64,000 nucleotides of DNA from Lachnospira multipara LB2003 (GTDB taxonomy: Bacteria; Bacillota; Clostridia; Lachnospirales; Lachnospiraceae). Positions 44,127 to 51,926 of the stretch are shown here, one piece after another (the stretch's first letter is position 1; each line of letters starts with the position of its first letter). Both the position numbers and the translations under genes were made by a program. The stretch covers positions 1 through 64,000 of the forward strand of contig NZ_JNKW01000010.1 of the NCBI RefSeq assembly GCF_000702205.1, written 5' to 3'. The notes beneath the pieces are model-generated. The model was not told where the DNA came from and made no database searches. It saw only the letters and a program-made list of their open reading frames with translations.

Positions 44127-45095
44127 ATGAACGAAGAATTAATACAATACAAAAGAGAAATTACAATAAAGGATTTATTGGAACAATGGCTAAGGAATAA
44201 GGAATATCAGCTTAAAAAATCTACAATTCTAAAATATAAAAACATAATTAATCTACATATAATCCCTGAGATTGGTGATGTTAAATTAGAAGAAATAACA
44301 TTTAATACTATCAACCAATTTCTGTATAATAAAAGTCTTACTGGCAGAATAAATGATAACAAAAACCTAAGTAAATCCTATATAAAAACCATGGCTATCA
44401 TTCTTTCATCAGCTATAAACTATGCAATTCTTTATGGTTTAACTAAACCTCTTGTAGGAAAAATTATTAAACCCTCCATAACAAACTCCAAGATAATAGC
44501 TTTAACTAAAGAAGAACAATATAAATTAGAAAAGCATTTATCTAAATGTAAAGATAATACCGAATTAGCCATTATAATAGCTCTTAATACAGGTTTAAGA
44601 ATAGGCGAGATTTGCGCATTAAGTTGGGCTGATATAGACTTAAATAAGGATATTCTTCATGTAAAAAATTCTGTCATTCGTATAGAAGATTCTTCAAATA
44701 ATAAAAGCTCTAAAACTAAACTAATTATTGATCTGCCTAAATCTAAGCATTCTATTCGAGATATTCCTATAACAAGTAAATTAAAAGAGTATCTATTAAA
44801 ATATTACGTTCACAACAAATACGATTATGTCTTAACAAATTCTAATGAATTTTTAAGCCCAAGAACTTTAGAATATAGATTTCATAGCTTCTTAAAAAAA
44901 TCTGGAATTAAAAACTTTAATTTCCATATTCTTAGACATACTTTTGCCACAAGATGTATAGAATGTGATGTTGATATTAAGACATTAAGTGAAATAATGG
45001 GCCATGCCAGTGTGAATATTACGCTTAATAATTATGTGCATCCTTCTTTTGAAAATAAAAGACATCAGCTTGAAAAGCTGGATAATTTTGGTTAA
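44127..45095 (+). CDS. Tyrosine recombinase (integrase family)
   Basis: A 322-residue site-specific recombinase. The N-terminal SAM-like core-binding domain (~10-115) begins TIKDLLEQWL and contains STILKYKNIINLHIIPEIG. The catalytic domain has Arg in LNTGLRIGEICAL, the beta-hairpin Lys region, HILRHTFATRC (His-x-x-Arg), a second His in IMGHASVNITLNNY and the Tyr nucleophile in NNYVHP. RBS AGGAGGT is 3 nt from the ATG. No excisionase, phage or conjugation genes are nearby. Placed between perfect inverted repeats, its likely job is inverting its own segment. Confidence 0.93.
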   Translation: MNEELIQYKREITIKDLLEQWLRNKEYQLKKSTILKYKNIINLHIIPEIGDVKLEEITFNTINQFLYNKSLTGRINDNKNLSKSYIKTMAIILSSAINYAILYGLTKPLVGKIIKPSITNSKIIALTKEEQYKLEKHLSKCKDNTELAIIIALNTGLRIGEICALSWADIDLNKDILHVKNSVIRIEDSSNNKSSKTKLIIDLPKSKHSIRDIPITSKLKEYLLKYYVHNKYDYVLTNSNEFLSPRTLEYRFHSFLKKSGIKNFNFHILRHTFATRCIECDVDIKTLSEIMGHASVNITLNNYVHPSFENKRHQLEKLDNFG

Positions 45096-45119
45096 GAACT
45101 GATAGTTCTACGCAAGATT
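45088..45119 (-). repeat. Right 32-bp inverted repeat of the invertible segment
   Basis: Exact reverse complement of 43,961-43,992. It includes the recombinase stop codon (TAA at 45,093-45,095). The match stops sharply at both outer ends. Confidence 0.93.
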
Positions 45120-45151
45120 TAAAATCTAGATTATCATAAATGTTATTTATA

Positions 45152-45185
45152 AAAACGCCTTCATCCCTTAGGATGAAGGCGTTTT
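45152..45185. terminator. Strong bidirectional terminator beside the switch
   Basis: A perfect 15-bp stem (AAAACGCCTTCATCC and complement) with CTTA loop and A/T tracts on both sides. It ends the metY transcript from the right and would also stop RNA leaving the switch rightward after inversion. Confidence 0.93.
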
Positions 45186-45244
45186 ACATACACATATTAT
45201 TTATAAAACTTTGCTTAGTTTGTTTGTTTTTTTTCTAAAAACAA

Positions 45245-46528
45245 TTAGATCTGATCAAGTGCCTGAGCTAAGTCTGCAATTAAGTCCTTCTTATCTTCAA
45301 GACCACATGACATTCTAACTAAACCTGCTGGAATTCCTGCAGCCTTAAGCTGTTCATCATTCATCTGACGATGTGTTGATGTAGCTGGGTTTAAACAGCA
45401 TGTTCTAGCATCTGCTACATGAGTTTCAATAGCAGCAAGCTTTAAGCTCTTCATAAACTTCTGAGCTGCATCTCTACCGCCTGCAAGTTCAAATGAAACA
45501 ACACCACAACCACCATTTGGAAGGTACTTCTGTGCTAAATCATAGTACTTATCTGACTTAAGACCTGAGTAATTTACCTTAGTTACCTTAGGATGAGCCT
45601 CTAAGAATTCAGCAACTGCCTGTCCATTCTCAACGTGTCTTGGCATTCTTACATGAAGTGATTCAAGACCAAGGTTTAAGATGTATGCATTCTGTGGAGA
45701 CTGGATTGAACCGAAATCTCTCATAAGCTGTGCTGTTGCCTTAGTAATAAAGGCACCTTCCTTACCAAACTTCTCGGCATAAGTAATACCATGATAAGAT
45801 TCATCTGGTGTACAAAGTCCAGGGAATTTATCTGCATGTGCCATCCAGTCAAATTTACCAGAATCTACAATACAACCACCTACAGCTGCACCATGTCCAT
45901 CCATATACTTAGTTGTTGAATGAGTTACAATATCTGCACCCCACTCAATTGGTCTACAGTTTACTGGTGTTGGGAATGTATTATCTACAATTAGTGGTAC
46001 TCCATGTTCATGAGCTACCTTTGCAAACCTCTCAATATCAAGCACTGTAAGGGCAGGATTTGCAATTGTCTCACCAAATACCGCTCTTGTATTATCCTTA
46101 AATGCTGCATTAAGCTCTTCTTCTGTAGCTGTTGGTTCTACAAATGTTACATCAATACCCATTTTTTTCATTGTAACTGCGATTAAATTAAATGTACCAC
46201 CATAAATTGATGATGATGCTACAATATGGCTTCCACATTCGCAGATATTAAAAAGAGCAAAAAAGTTAGCAGCCTGACCTGATGATGTAAGCATTGCTGC
46301 ACTTCCACCTTCTAAATCAGCTATCTTAGCAGCAACATAGTCATTAGTAGGATTCTGTAATCTTGTATAAAAATAGCCTTCAGCCTCTAAGTCAAAGAGC
46401 TTACCCATATCCTCACTTGTATCATACTTAAATGTTGTTGACTGTACTATAGGAATCTGTCTTGGTTCACCATTCTTAGGTCTATAGCCAGCCTGTACAC
46501 AGCTAGTGTTAATTGAATAATTTTCCAT
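45245..46528 (-). CDS. metY: O-acetylhomoserine sulfhydrylase
   Basis: A 427-residue PLP enzyme of the Cys/Met metabolism family that makes homocysteine (or methionine) from O-acetylhomoserine and sulfide or methanethiol. The PLP lysine lies in HSTTKYMDGHG, and QSTTFKYDTSEDM and YTRLQNPTNDYVAAKIA are typical of MetY rather than MetB. Length is right for MetY. The true start is ATG 46528 (GGAGG 6 nt upstream); the longer frame begins at TTG. No SAM riboswitch was found in the leader, only a strong hairpin. Confidence 0.93.
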   Translation of the reverse strand: MENYSINTSCVQAGYRPKNGEPRQIPIVQSTTFKYDTSEDMGKLFDLEAEGYFYTRLQNPTNDYVAAKIADLEGGSAAMLTSSGQAANFFALFNICECGSHIVASSSIYGGTFNLIAVTMKKMGIDVTFVEPTATEEELNAAFKDNTRAVFGETIANPALTVLDIERFAKVAHEHGVPLIVDNTFPTPVNCRPIEWGADIVTHSTTKYMDGHGAAVGGCIVDSGKFDWMAHADKFPGLCTPDESYHGITYAEKFGKEGAFITKATAQLMRDFGSIQSPQNAYILNLGLESLHVRMPRHVENGQAVAEFLEAHPKVTKVNYSGLKSDKYYDLAQKYLPNGGCGVVSFELAGGRDAAQKFMKSLKLAAIETHVADARTCCLNPATSTHRQMNDEQLKAAGIPAGLVRMSCGLEDKKDLIADLAQALDQI

Positions 46529-46558
46529 TTTCGCCTCCAAAAAAGTTACTATAGGAAG

Positions 46559-46598
46559 AAAGGATAAGTATTACGAGGTTACATAATACTTATCCTTT
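46559..46598 (-). terminator. Hairpin between PL11 lyase and metY
   Basis: AAAGGATAAGTATTA pairs with TAATACTTATCCTTT (15 bp, 10-nt loop), followed by CTTCC instead of a T-run. It lies 89 nt after the lyase stop and 20 nt before the metY RBS, so it may end the lyase transcript or structure the metY leader. Confidence 0.6.
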
Positions 46599-46686
46599 AA
46601 ACCCTTACATGATATATTAACTCAAACTTTAATTGTAAGCAATCTATATTTTTTAAGACAGTCTTATTTTTTCTTAAAAGTTTATA

Positions 46687-49038
46687 TTAATAATTCACTT
46701 CCTCTAATATCCAATCCTGACAATTATAGCCATTCATGCTAAATTGCTGTACATTAGCGCCTGAGGCAGTTGAACCGTTTGCAATCTCAATAACCGATGC
46801 ATCCTTAGATGCCTTTGTATAAATTTTGTATGAGCCATCCTTATTCTTAGAGAATTTAAATTGCTGTGCATCAGACCCAGATTTTGTGTATATCTGAATA
46901 TTAGTGCCATTAGTTGCCTGATTTCTATTAACATCAAGTAAATATGTATTGCCATCTCCTAGCATACTATAAATATAATAATATCCACTTCCTGCATACT
47001 TCACAGTCCATGTATTATATGCTGCAGGGCCATAAGCTCCCCACTGGTCCACATTAGTAGCTGCAGCTGCTGTTCCTCCAGATACTTCAAGATAAAGACC
47101 TGAATTAACATTCTTAATCATATATTTTTTGTTAACATCTATTGCTGATGCTGATACCCCTTGGCTACTATTATTAGAAGTCTGATTTCCTCTAACCTTT
47201 ACACTTGGCATACTAGGAAGGCTCTTATCTGAACCTAGGTAGAATGAAGTGTGTGCTGGTTGATTGTATCCTACATTCTGTCCTGCAACCTGATTTCTAT
47301 ATTGTGGATCTTGCATAAGAGTAGTAATTCTGTAATCTGTATCATATGGTGTTGAATAAATTCTAATTGAATTTCCATCAGCACTTTGCCAGATAACCTC
47401 TTCTCTCCAATCCCCTAAGATATCAGCACAAAGACAAGGAGTTGCCTTAGTTGAGTTATTAGATGCAATCTCACTAGATGAGAATAATGTTGAGATTTTA
47501 CTTGGACTAATATATTTTGTGATCTTAGTTCCATCAAGTAACTCATCTTCTAAATCTCCATCCCAATAACATAAGAAATTAACACTTGGTCTATTAGTTG
47601 CTATGCTGCTTCCACTTGAATTATATAAATCACTTGATGCTGTAGACCAAAACTCTGCTCCGTAATTTCCTGCATAAATATTACCTGCAGCAGCTCTACC
47701 CGTGTCTGCGCTTGCATTATAATGGAAAATCTTGCTTCCTGTGTTAGCATCTAATAATGAAACACCATAAGGTTTTTCTTCATGACATGTCCATACTTCT
47801 AGTCCTGGTCTATCTGGTAAAAAATCTCCCACATGAAGAGCATCGCCATGACCTAACTTCGTACACCACTTAATTGAGCCATTATCATCAAGACACAATC
47901 CACCAAAAATCAATTCCTGTTTACCATCTCCATCCACATCTGCTGGCATACAGTTATGATTACCATTTCCTGCTGCATAAGAGTTGTTTGAATCATTAGT
48001 ATCAAAAGTCCAACGCACCTTTAATTTTTTATTAACCACATCATAAGCTGTAGCTGTCATTCTAGTATAATAACCTCTTGCTGTTACTGCTGTTGGATGA
48101 TCTGAATCAATATACATTACAGCACCAAGGAATCTATCTACTCTATTACCATATGAGTCACCCCAACTCTTAACACTACCTCTTGCTGGTGTATAATTAA
48201 CAGTATCAAGGCACTCACCTGTCTGACCATCAAATAATGAATAATACTCAGGGCCTGATAAAATGTAGCCCTTAGAATTTCTGTAATTCTTAGAAGCATC
48301 ACCTATTACTTTGCCCTTGCCATCCTTAGTTCCATCTGCCGTCTTACAGGTCATTTCAGCCTTACCATCACCATCAAAATCTGCAACTAAAAATTGTGTG
48401 TAATGAGCACCTGCTCTAATATTAACTCCAAGGTCTATTCTCCATAATCTTTGACCTGTTAACTTATAGCAGTCAATATAAACATTATCTGTCTTTCCGG
48501 ATTGTGAATTATCCTTTGAATTTGAAGGATCCCACTTTAGAAAAATCTCATAAGTTCCATCCCCATCAACATCCCCTACTGAAACGTCGTTAGGTGTATA
48601 GTTACTAGCCGGTTTACTCAAATTTAGTTCTAGATAACTATTATTAGAAGAAACCACAGGACTATCACTTGAAATAACCTTATTATTCACAATAGTATCT
48701 ACGCGATAATTTGAATTAGCATTGCCACTTTTGTCAATATAACAAGTAGAATCTGTGGAATTGCTAGTATAAATAAGATTATTATCTCTATATAGCTTAA
48801 AAACAGTATTGCTGGCATCACTAGCCAAAAGTCGCCAACTAACAATCATTCCACTACCTGTGTTAAAAACACTCATTCCCCTATTTAAGTATTCTACCGT
48901 TACAGGATTTGCAGCCTTAGTTTCTGTAAGATTAACATTTAAGCCAAGTACAGCACCAACTCCTAGTGTTGCGGTTAATAAAGCACTGGCTGCCGACCTT
49001 ATTAAAGGCCCTTTTCTTAGTCTTTTTAATCCTCCCAT
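46687..49038 (-). CDS. Secreted rhamnogalacturonan lyase, PL11, with ricin-type CBM
   Basis: A 783-residue exported enzyme that cleaves the rhamnogalacturonan I backbone of pectin. It has a signal peptide (~1-43, ending near TKAA). A PL11 beta-propeller follows (~45-625), with calcium-binding DVDGDGTYEIF, DFDGDGKAEMTCK and DVDGDGKQELIFGG and the conserved RGYYTRMTATAYDV and CHEEKPYGVS blocks. A ricin-type/CBM13-like carbohydrate-binding module (~640-783) carries repeats KYMIKNVNSGLYLEV and YLLDVNRNQATNGTNIQIY. No sortase or dockerin signal, so it is probably released. A pectin-use role is inferred from the family. Confidence 0.93.
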   Translation of the reverse strand: MGGLKRLRKGPLIRSAASALLTATLGVGAVLGLNVNLTETKAANPVTVEYLNRGMSVFNTGSGMIVSWRLLASDASNTVFKLYRDNNLIYTSNSTDSTCYIDKSGNANSNYRVDTIVNNKVISSDSPVVSSNNSYLELNLSKPASNYTPNDVSVGDVDGDGTYEIFLKWDPSNSKDNSQSGKTDNVYIDCYKLTGQRLWRIDLGVNIRAGAHYTQFLVADFDGDGKAEMTCKTADGTKDGKGKVIGDASKNYRNSKGYILSGPEYYSLFDGQTGECLDTVNYTPARGSVKSWGDSYGNRVDRFLGAVMYIDSDHPTAVTARGYYTRMTATAYDVVNKKLKVRWTFDTNDSNNSYAAGNGNHNCMPADVDGDGKQELIFGGLCLDDNGSIKWCTKLGHGDALHVGDFLPDRPGLEVWTCHEEKPYGVSLLDANTGSKIFHYNASADTGRAAAGNIYAGNYGAEFWSTASSDLYNSSGSSIATNRPSVNFLCYWDGDLEDELLDGTKITKYISPSKISTLFSSSEIASNNSTKATPCLCADILGDWREEVIWQSADGNSIRIYSTPYDTDYRITTLMQDPQYRNQVAGQNVGYNQPAHTSFYLGSDKSLPSMPSVKVRGNQTSNNSSQGVSASAIDVNKKYMIKNVNSGLYLEVSGGTAAAATNVDQWGAYGPAAYNTWTVKYAGSGYYYIYSMLGDGNTYLLDVNRNQATNGTNIQIYTKSGSDAQQFKFSKNKDGSYKIYTKASKDASVIEIANGSTASGANVQQFSMNGYNCQDWILEEVNY

Positions 49039-49144
49039 ATTTTATAAAAACCTCCTAAAAATATTTGTTATGATATAGATAGCTTATATCAATCACTTTT
49101 ATCATATTTTTTTATAAAACGTTATTCAATAGGCTTTTAACACT

Positions 49145-49187
49145 AAAAAAAGACGCATTCTTCCTAATTATTAGGAAAAATACGTCT
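49145..49187 (-). terminator. Terminator after HAD gene
   Basis: AGACG-ATT-TTCCTAA arms around TTA, with two mismatches, followed on the minus strand by TTTTTTT. It lies 18 nt past the HAD stop. Confidence 0.85.
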
Positions 49188-49204
49188 TCTAGTCACAAAT
49201 AATA

Positions 49205-49828
49205 TTACTTTAGTACATCCATCTTAACTAATTCATCAAGTAGGGTTAGTAAATGTTCTTTTGATTTAATAACAATGCCATCCATACCTGTATTTATGCC
49301 ACCTTTAACATTTTCTTCTCTATCGTCCAAAAACAAAGACTCTTTTGGATCTATATTATATTTTTCATATAATGCCTTATAAATCGTTGCTTCTGGTTTT
49401 AATTCATGTACCATGTATGAAACCATCTTGCCATCCACATACTGCCAAAATGATGCATCCTTTGTATGTAAATCTAATAATTCCTTAGAATAATTTGAAA
49501 GGACATAAATCATATATCCCTTCGCCTTTAATTTGCCAACCATTTTCCATACATCTTCTCTTGGCTGTCTCATCAATCTAGCATTTTCAAAAAACCACTG
49601 AATGTCATCTTCCATATCTTTATACTTAATCTTAAATTCATTAACTATATCCCAATAGCTCATAACTCCCCTATCAAATTCAAGCCAAAGCTTATCATCA
49701 AATAGAGTTCTTCCTAGCTTTATAGCTTTTTCTTCCTCCATTCCATGATCTTTAATTAACATATCCTGCCATCTATAACCCATTAATACTTGTCCAACAT
49801 CAAAAACTATATTCTTGTAATTCTTCAT
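49205..49828 (-). CDS. HAD-family hydrolase, YihX-like
   Basis: A 207-residue HAD phosphatase. Motif I is FDVGQVL, a D-x-G form seen in YihX-type (glucose-1-phosphate phosphatase-like) members rather than the usual D-x-D. Motif II lies in YVLSNYS, the Lys in LKPEATIYKAL, and motif IV in LFLDDREENV. A helical cap occupies ~15-85. The substrate is unknown. It is a single gene with its own terminator. Confidence 0.88.
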   Translation of the reverse strand: MKNYKNIVFDVGQVLMGYRWQDMLIKDHGMEEEKAIKLGRTLFDDKLWLEFDRGVMSYWDIVNEFKIKYKDMEDDIQWFFENARLMRQPREDVWKMVGKLKAKGYMIYVLSNYSKELLDLHTKDASFWQYVDGKMVSYMVHELKPEATIYKALYEKYNIDPKESLFLDDREENVKGGINTGMDGIVIKSKEHLLTLLDELVKMDVLK

Positions 49829-49878
49829 TATTCTACCTTCCTAATTTTTCTTTATCAGTATTTTCCGATAAAAGAAAT

Positions 49879-49951
49879 GGCGTGTCAAGGTGGTGTTTCT
49901 GCCATGCGAATAAACTTCGTTCGCACCCAGGCATTCCACTCGTGACACGCC
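49879..49951. repeat. Long intergenic hairpin (cruciform-like)
   Basis: GGCGTGTCA (49879-49887) pairs with TGACACGCC (49943-49951). Inside, GTGG/CCAC, GCC/GGC and GCGAA/TTCGC continue the stem with bulges, giving a ~73-nt GC-rich hairpin in an AT-rich gap. It has no T-run on either side, so it is not a typical terminator. Confidence 0.7.
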
Positions 49952-49991
49952 TCCAATAATAAAACCCTTACAATTGCTTTTTATAAAGCTT

Positions 49992-50013
49992 AAAAATAGG
50001 CTTTTATAAGCCT
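49992..50013 (-). terminator. Terminator after CAP-domain gene
   Basis: AGGCTT/AAGCCT stem with a 4-nt loop followed by ATTTTT on the minus strand, 15 nt past the stop. The stem is short, and flanking AAACCCT/AGGGTTT repeats could extend it. Confidence 0.6.
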
Positions 50014-50028
50014 CTAAATGAGGGTTTA

Positions 50029-50868
50029 TTAATTCATAAATATTGCAACCCAGTAAAGTTGTCCGTTACTATCCGATGCAACGCCTATACCCACTCTTGT
50101 ATATTTAGCTGAAACCAATACATTATAGTGAGTAGGGGAATTAATCCAACCGTCTATTATTCCCTTAGGTGTCTGTTGGTAACGTCCCATTACTTCTCCA
50201 AATGCTCCTGACAAGCCATAATAAACTGCTACAGTCGATGCTTTTTGTCCATTAGGTCTTAAATGATGTCCAGTGGAAGGATCCACTGTAAAATAATTAT
50301 TTACTGCATTCTCATACGCTCTATGACAAGCTGCCAATTCAATAGTTCCATCATAACTAACAGCTTCTAGTCCATTATTTACTCTAAGTTCATTAATAAG
50401 ACTATAAACCTCGCTTATGTAAGAACTATAAGTTATAGCATTATTTCTTGCTGCGTTTGAATTCACCTCGTCTTCACTCAAAGCAGCACTATAAGCTACA
50501 ACTGATTCGTTTGAACTATAGCTAGAATCTTCTACCTTCTGAGATTCTTCTACCTTCTGACTATCCATTAGTGTACCCACGCTAGTAGATTCGTCATTAG
50601 CACTAGTACTATCAATACTAGCCTGTGCAGTGGTTACTTCTGTAACTTCCTGCGTCTGTGTATCTATTGCTTCACTAGTCTCACTATCAACATCCAAAAC
50701 AGTCTCCACTTCACTTTCATCTTCTGCATTAGCTACAGCGGATTGACTAGCTCCGGTATTTAAAAAATTAGGATCAAAACTTACATAAATTACTAATCCT
50801 ATACCTATAATTGTAACTAAACTAGCTAAAGCAATCGATAGTTTTCTTCCTTTATCATTGCCTAGCAT
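50029..50868 (-). CDS. CAP/SCP-domain surface protein
   Basis: A 279-residue protein. A basic start and membrane segment (~8-30, LSIALASLVTIIGIGLVIYVSF) act as signal anchor, followed by an acidic Ser/Thr-rich linker (~38-145). The CAP domain (~150-279) contains LINELRVNNGLEAVSYD, ELAACHRA, STGHHLRPNGQ, GEVMG, INSPTHYNVLVS and YWVAIF. Most Clostridial CAP proteins of this kind are envelope-associated with unknown activity. A strong promoter with an upstream palindrome precedes it. Confidence 0.9.
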   Translation of the reverse strand: MLGNDKGRKLSIALASLVTIIGIGLVIYVSFDPNFLNTGASQSAVANAEDESEVETVLDVDSETSEAIDTQTQEVTEVTTAQASIDSTSANDESTSVGTLMDSQKVEESQKVEDSSYSSNESVVAYSAALSEDEVNSNAARNNAITYSSYISEVYSLINELRVNNGLEAVSYDGTIELAACHRAYENAVNNYFTVDPSTGHHLRPNGQKASTVAVYYGLSGAFGEVMGRYQQTPKGIIDGWINSPTHYNVLVSAKYTRVGIGVASDSNGQLYWVAIFMN

Positions 50869-50922
50869 AATATATCTCCTATACAGTTATATAAAAATAT
50901 GTCTTGTCTTTAAGTTACCCTT

Positions 50923-50951
50923 ATCATATACCCTATATATTATACTGTCAA
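50923..50951 (-). promoter_or_regulatory. Promoter of CAP-domain gene
   Basis: Minus-strand TTGACA (50946-50951), 17-bp spacer, TATGAT (50923-50928): a near-consensus sigma-A promoter about 55-80 nt before the ATG. Confidence 0.8.
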
Positions 50952-50959
50952 GTAATTTT

Positions 50960-50977
50960 ATGGTACCTTAGTACCAT
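50960..50977. promoter_or_regulatory. Palindrome upstream of CAP-gene promoter
   Basis: ATGGTAC-CTTA-GTACCAT, 7-bp perfect arms, 8 bp upstream of the -35. It is a candidate operator; no regulator is identified. Confidence 0.5.
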
Positions 50978-51003
50978 TTTTATTATAACTTTAATGTATA
51001 CAT

Positions 51004-51032
51004 AAAAAGGCGTAGCCTATTAGACCACGCCT
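51004..51032 (-). terminator. Terminator after 272-aa membrane protein
   Basis: AGGCGT pairs with ACGCCT around a 13-nt loop, followed on the minus strand by TTTTTATG, 11 nt past the stop codon. Confidence 0.75.
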
Positions 51033-51043
51033 AAATTTTACTA

Positions 51044-51862
51044 TTAATTAGCTTTTCTAAAATCATGCATATATGCCACAAATAAGAAATAAATAAGTAT
51101 TAAAGAAGCTAATCCACAAGCCACTGAACTATATAAAGTATAATTCATAGCCACAATCATAATGCTACATAGAACCAGCATCACCATTCTTGCTAGGTTA
51201 ACAACTTGAAAAAAAGTTACTAGGCTTTTTTTCTTAGTATAATGTGGCTCCATAATAGGTGCTAACATTGCCCAGGCTATTGTTACAATTTCAAGTCCAA
51301 AGAAATAATTCAAGCCATGATACATTGTAAAAGCCCAAGTCATAACCACAATAAAAGTTCCAATAAAGTACAGGCTCTTTAATAGCCTCGCTTTCTTTAT
51401 CTCCTTTACTGCCTTCTTTAATTCCATACATGCACCATACAGATTGATTTGTTTAATTTCTTCATTTGTAAGACATTGATCAAGAAAAATAAAGCCTTTA
51501 TCATCTGACTTTAACTTATGAACAGCAGCTTTTATTTTTCTTTCTGAAACCTGCTCTAAACCTAGAATTACATTAATAAACCTATTAAAGAAAGTAATTT
51601 TTTTATCAGAGCAAGACTCTAAAATCTCATCTAAATGATCAATCATTAAATCACTTAAACCAGATTCCTCCGATAGATTAAGCAAGATATCATCTAAATT
51701 TTCATCAGATGTATCAATTTTAATCTCCTTAACCCTTAGCTTAAAGTAGTTTACAACTTCCAAAATACGGCTGTTGTAATCAAGGACTTCCTTAGCTGAA
51801 TCATCCATAAAGACCCCCATTCTATTGGGAATGAGCTTCCCCCCGATGCCTTCACCAATCAT
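51044..51862 (-). CDS. Multi-pass membrane protein, unknown
   Basis: A 272-residue protein with a hydrophilic N-terminal half (~1-150, helical) and four hydrophobic segments in the C-terminal half (about 160-180, 185-210, 218-238 and 243-265). The start is uncertain: ATG 51862 has GGGAA upstream, while ATG 51808 (MDDSAKEVLDY) has GGGGGT at good spacing and looks more natural. It lies downstream of thrE in the same direction. I do not recognise the family. Confidence 0.72.
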   Translation of the reverse strand: MIGEGIGGKLIPNRMGVFMDDSAKEVLDYNSRILEVVNYFKLRVKEIKIDTSDENLDDILLNLSEESGLSDLMIDHLDEILESCSDKKITFFNRFINVILGLEQVSERKIKAAVHKLKSDDKGFIFLDQCLTNEEIKQINLYGACMELKKAVKEIKKARLLKSLYFIGTFIVVMTWAFTMYHGLNYFFGLEIVTIAWAMLAPIMEPHYTKKKSLVTFFQVVNLARMVMLVLCSIMIVAMNYTLYSSVACGLASLILIYFLFVAYMHDFRKAN

Positions 51863-51926
51863 ATTTAATTCCCACGAGTGTTGTAGTTATATTATACTAC
51901 ATTTAGAGTCAAAATGGGATTAAAAT

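Larger units (their letters stand above)
43961..45119. mobile_element. Putative invertible DNA segment (phase switch)
   Basis: A 1,159-bp segment bounded by perfect 32-bp inverted repeats contains one gene, a tyrosine recombinase, plus an intergenic region with an outward-directed promoter. Inverted rather than direct flanking repeats predict inversion, not excision. The recombinase stop codon lies inside the right repeat, so the protein is unchanged by inversion. In the drawn orientation the promoter faces the T7SS array; inverted, it would face the terminator at 45,152-45,185. Inversion itself has to be shown experimentally or in reads. Confidence 0.8.

Noticed and set aside
43961-45119. 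Integrated phage or integrative element with attL/attR
   Set aside because: Flanking repeats are inverted, not direct, and no phage, excisionase or conjugation genes are present, so inversion fits better than integration.
49039-49204. Possible small RNA downstream of the HAD gene
   Set aside because: The only structure is the HAD terminator; no promoter is visible for a separate RNA.
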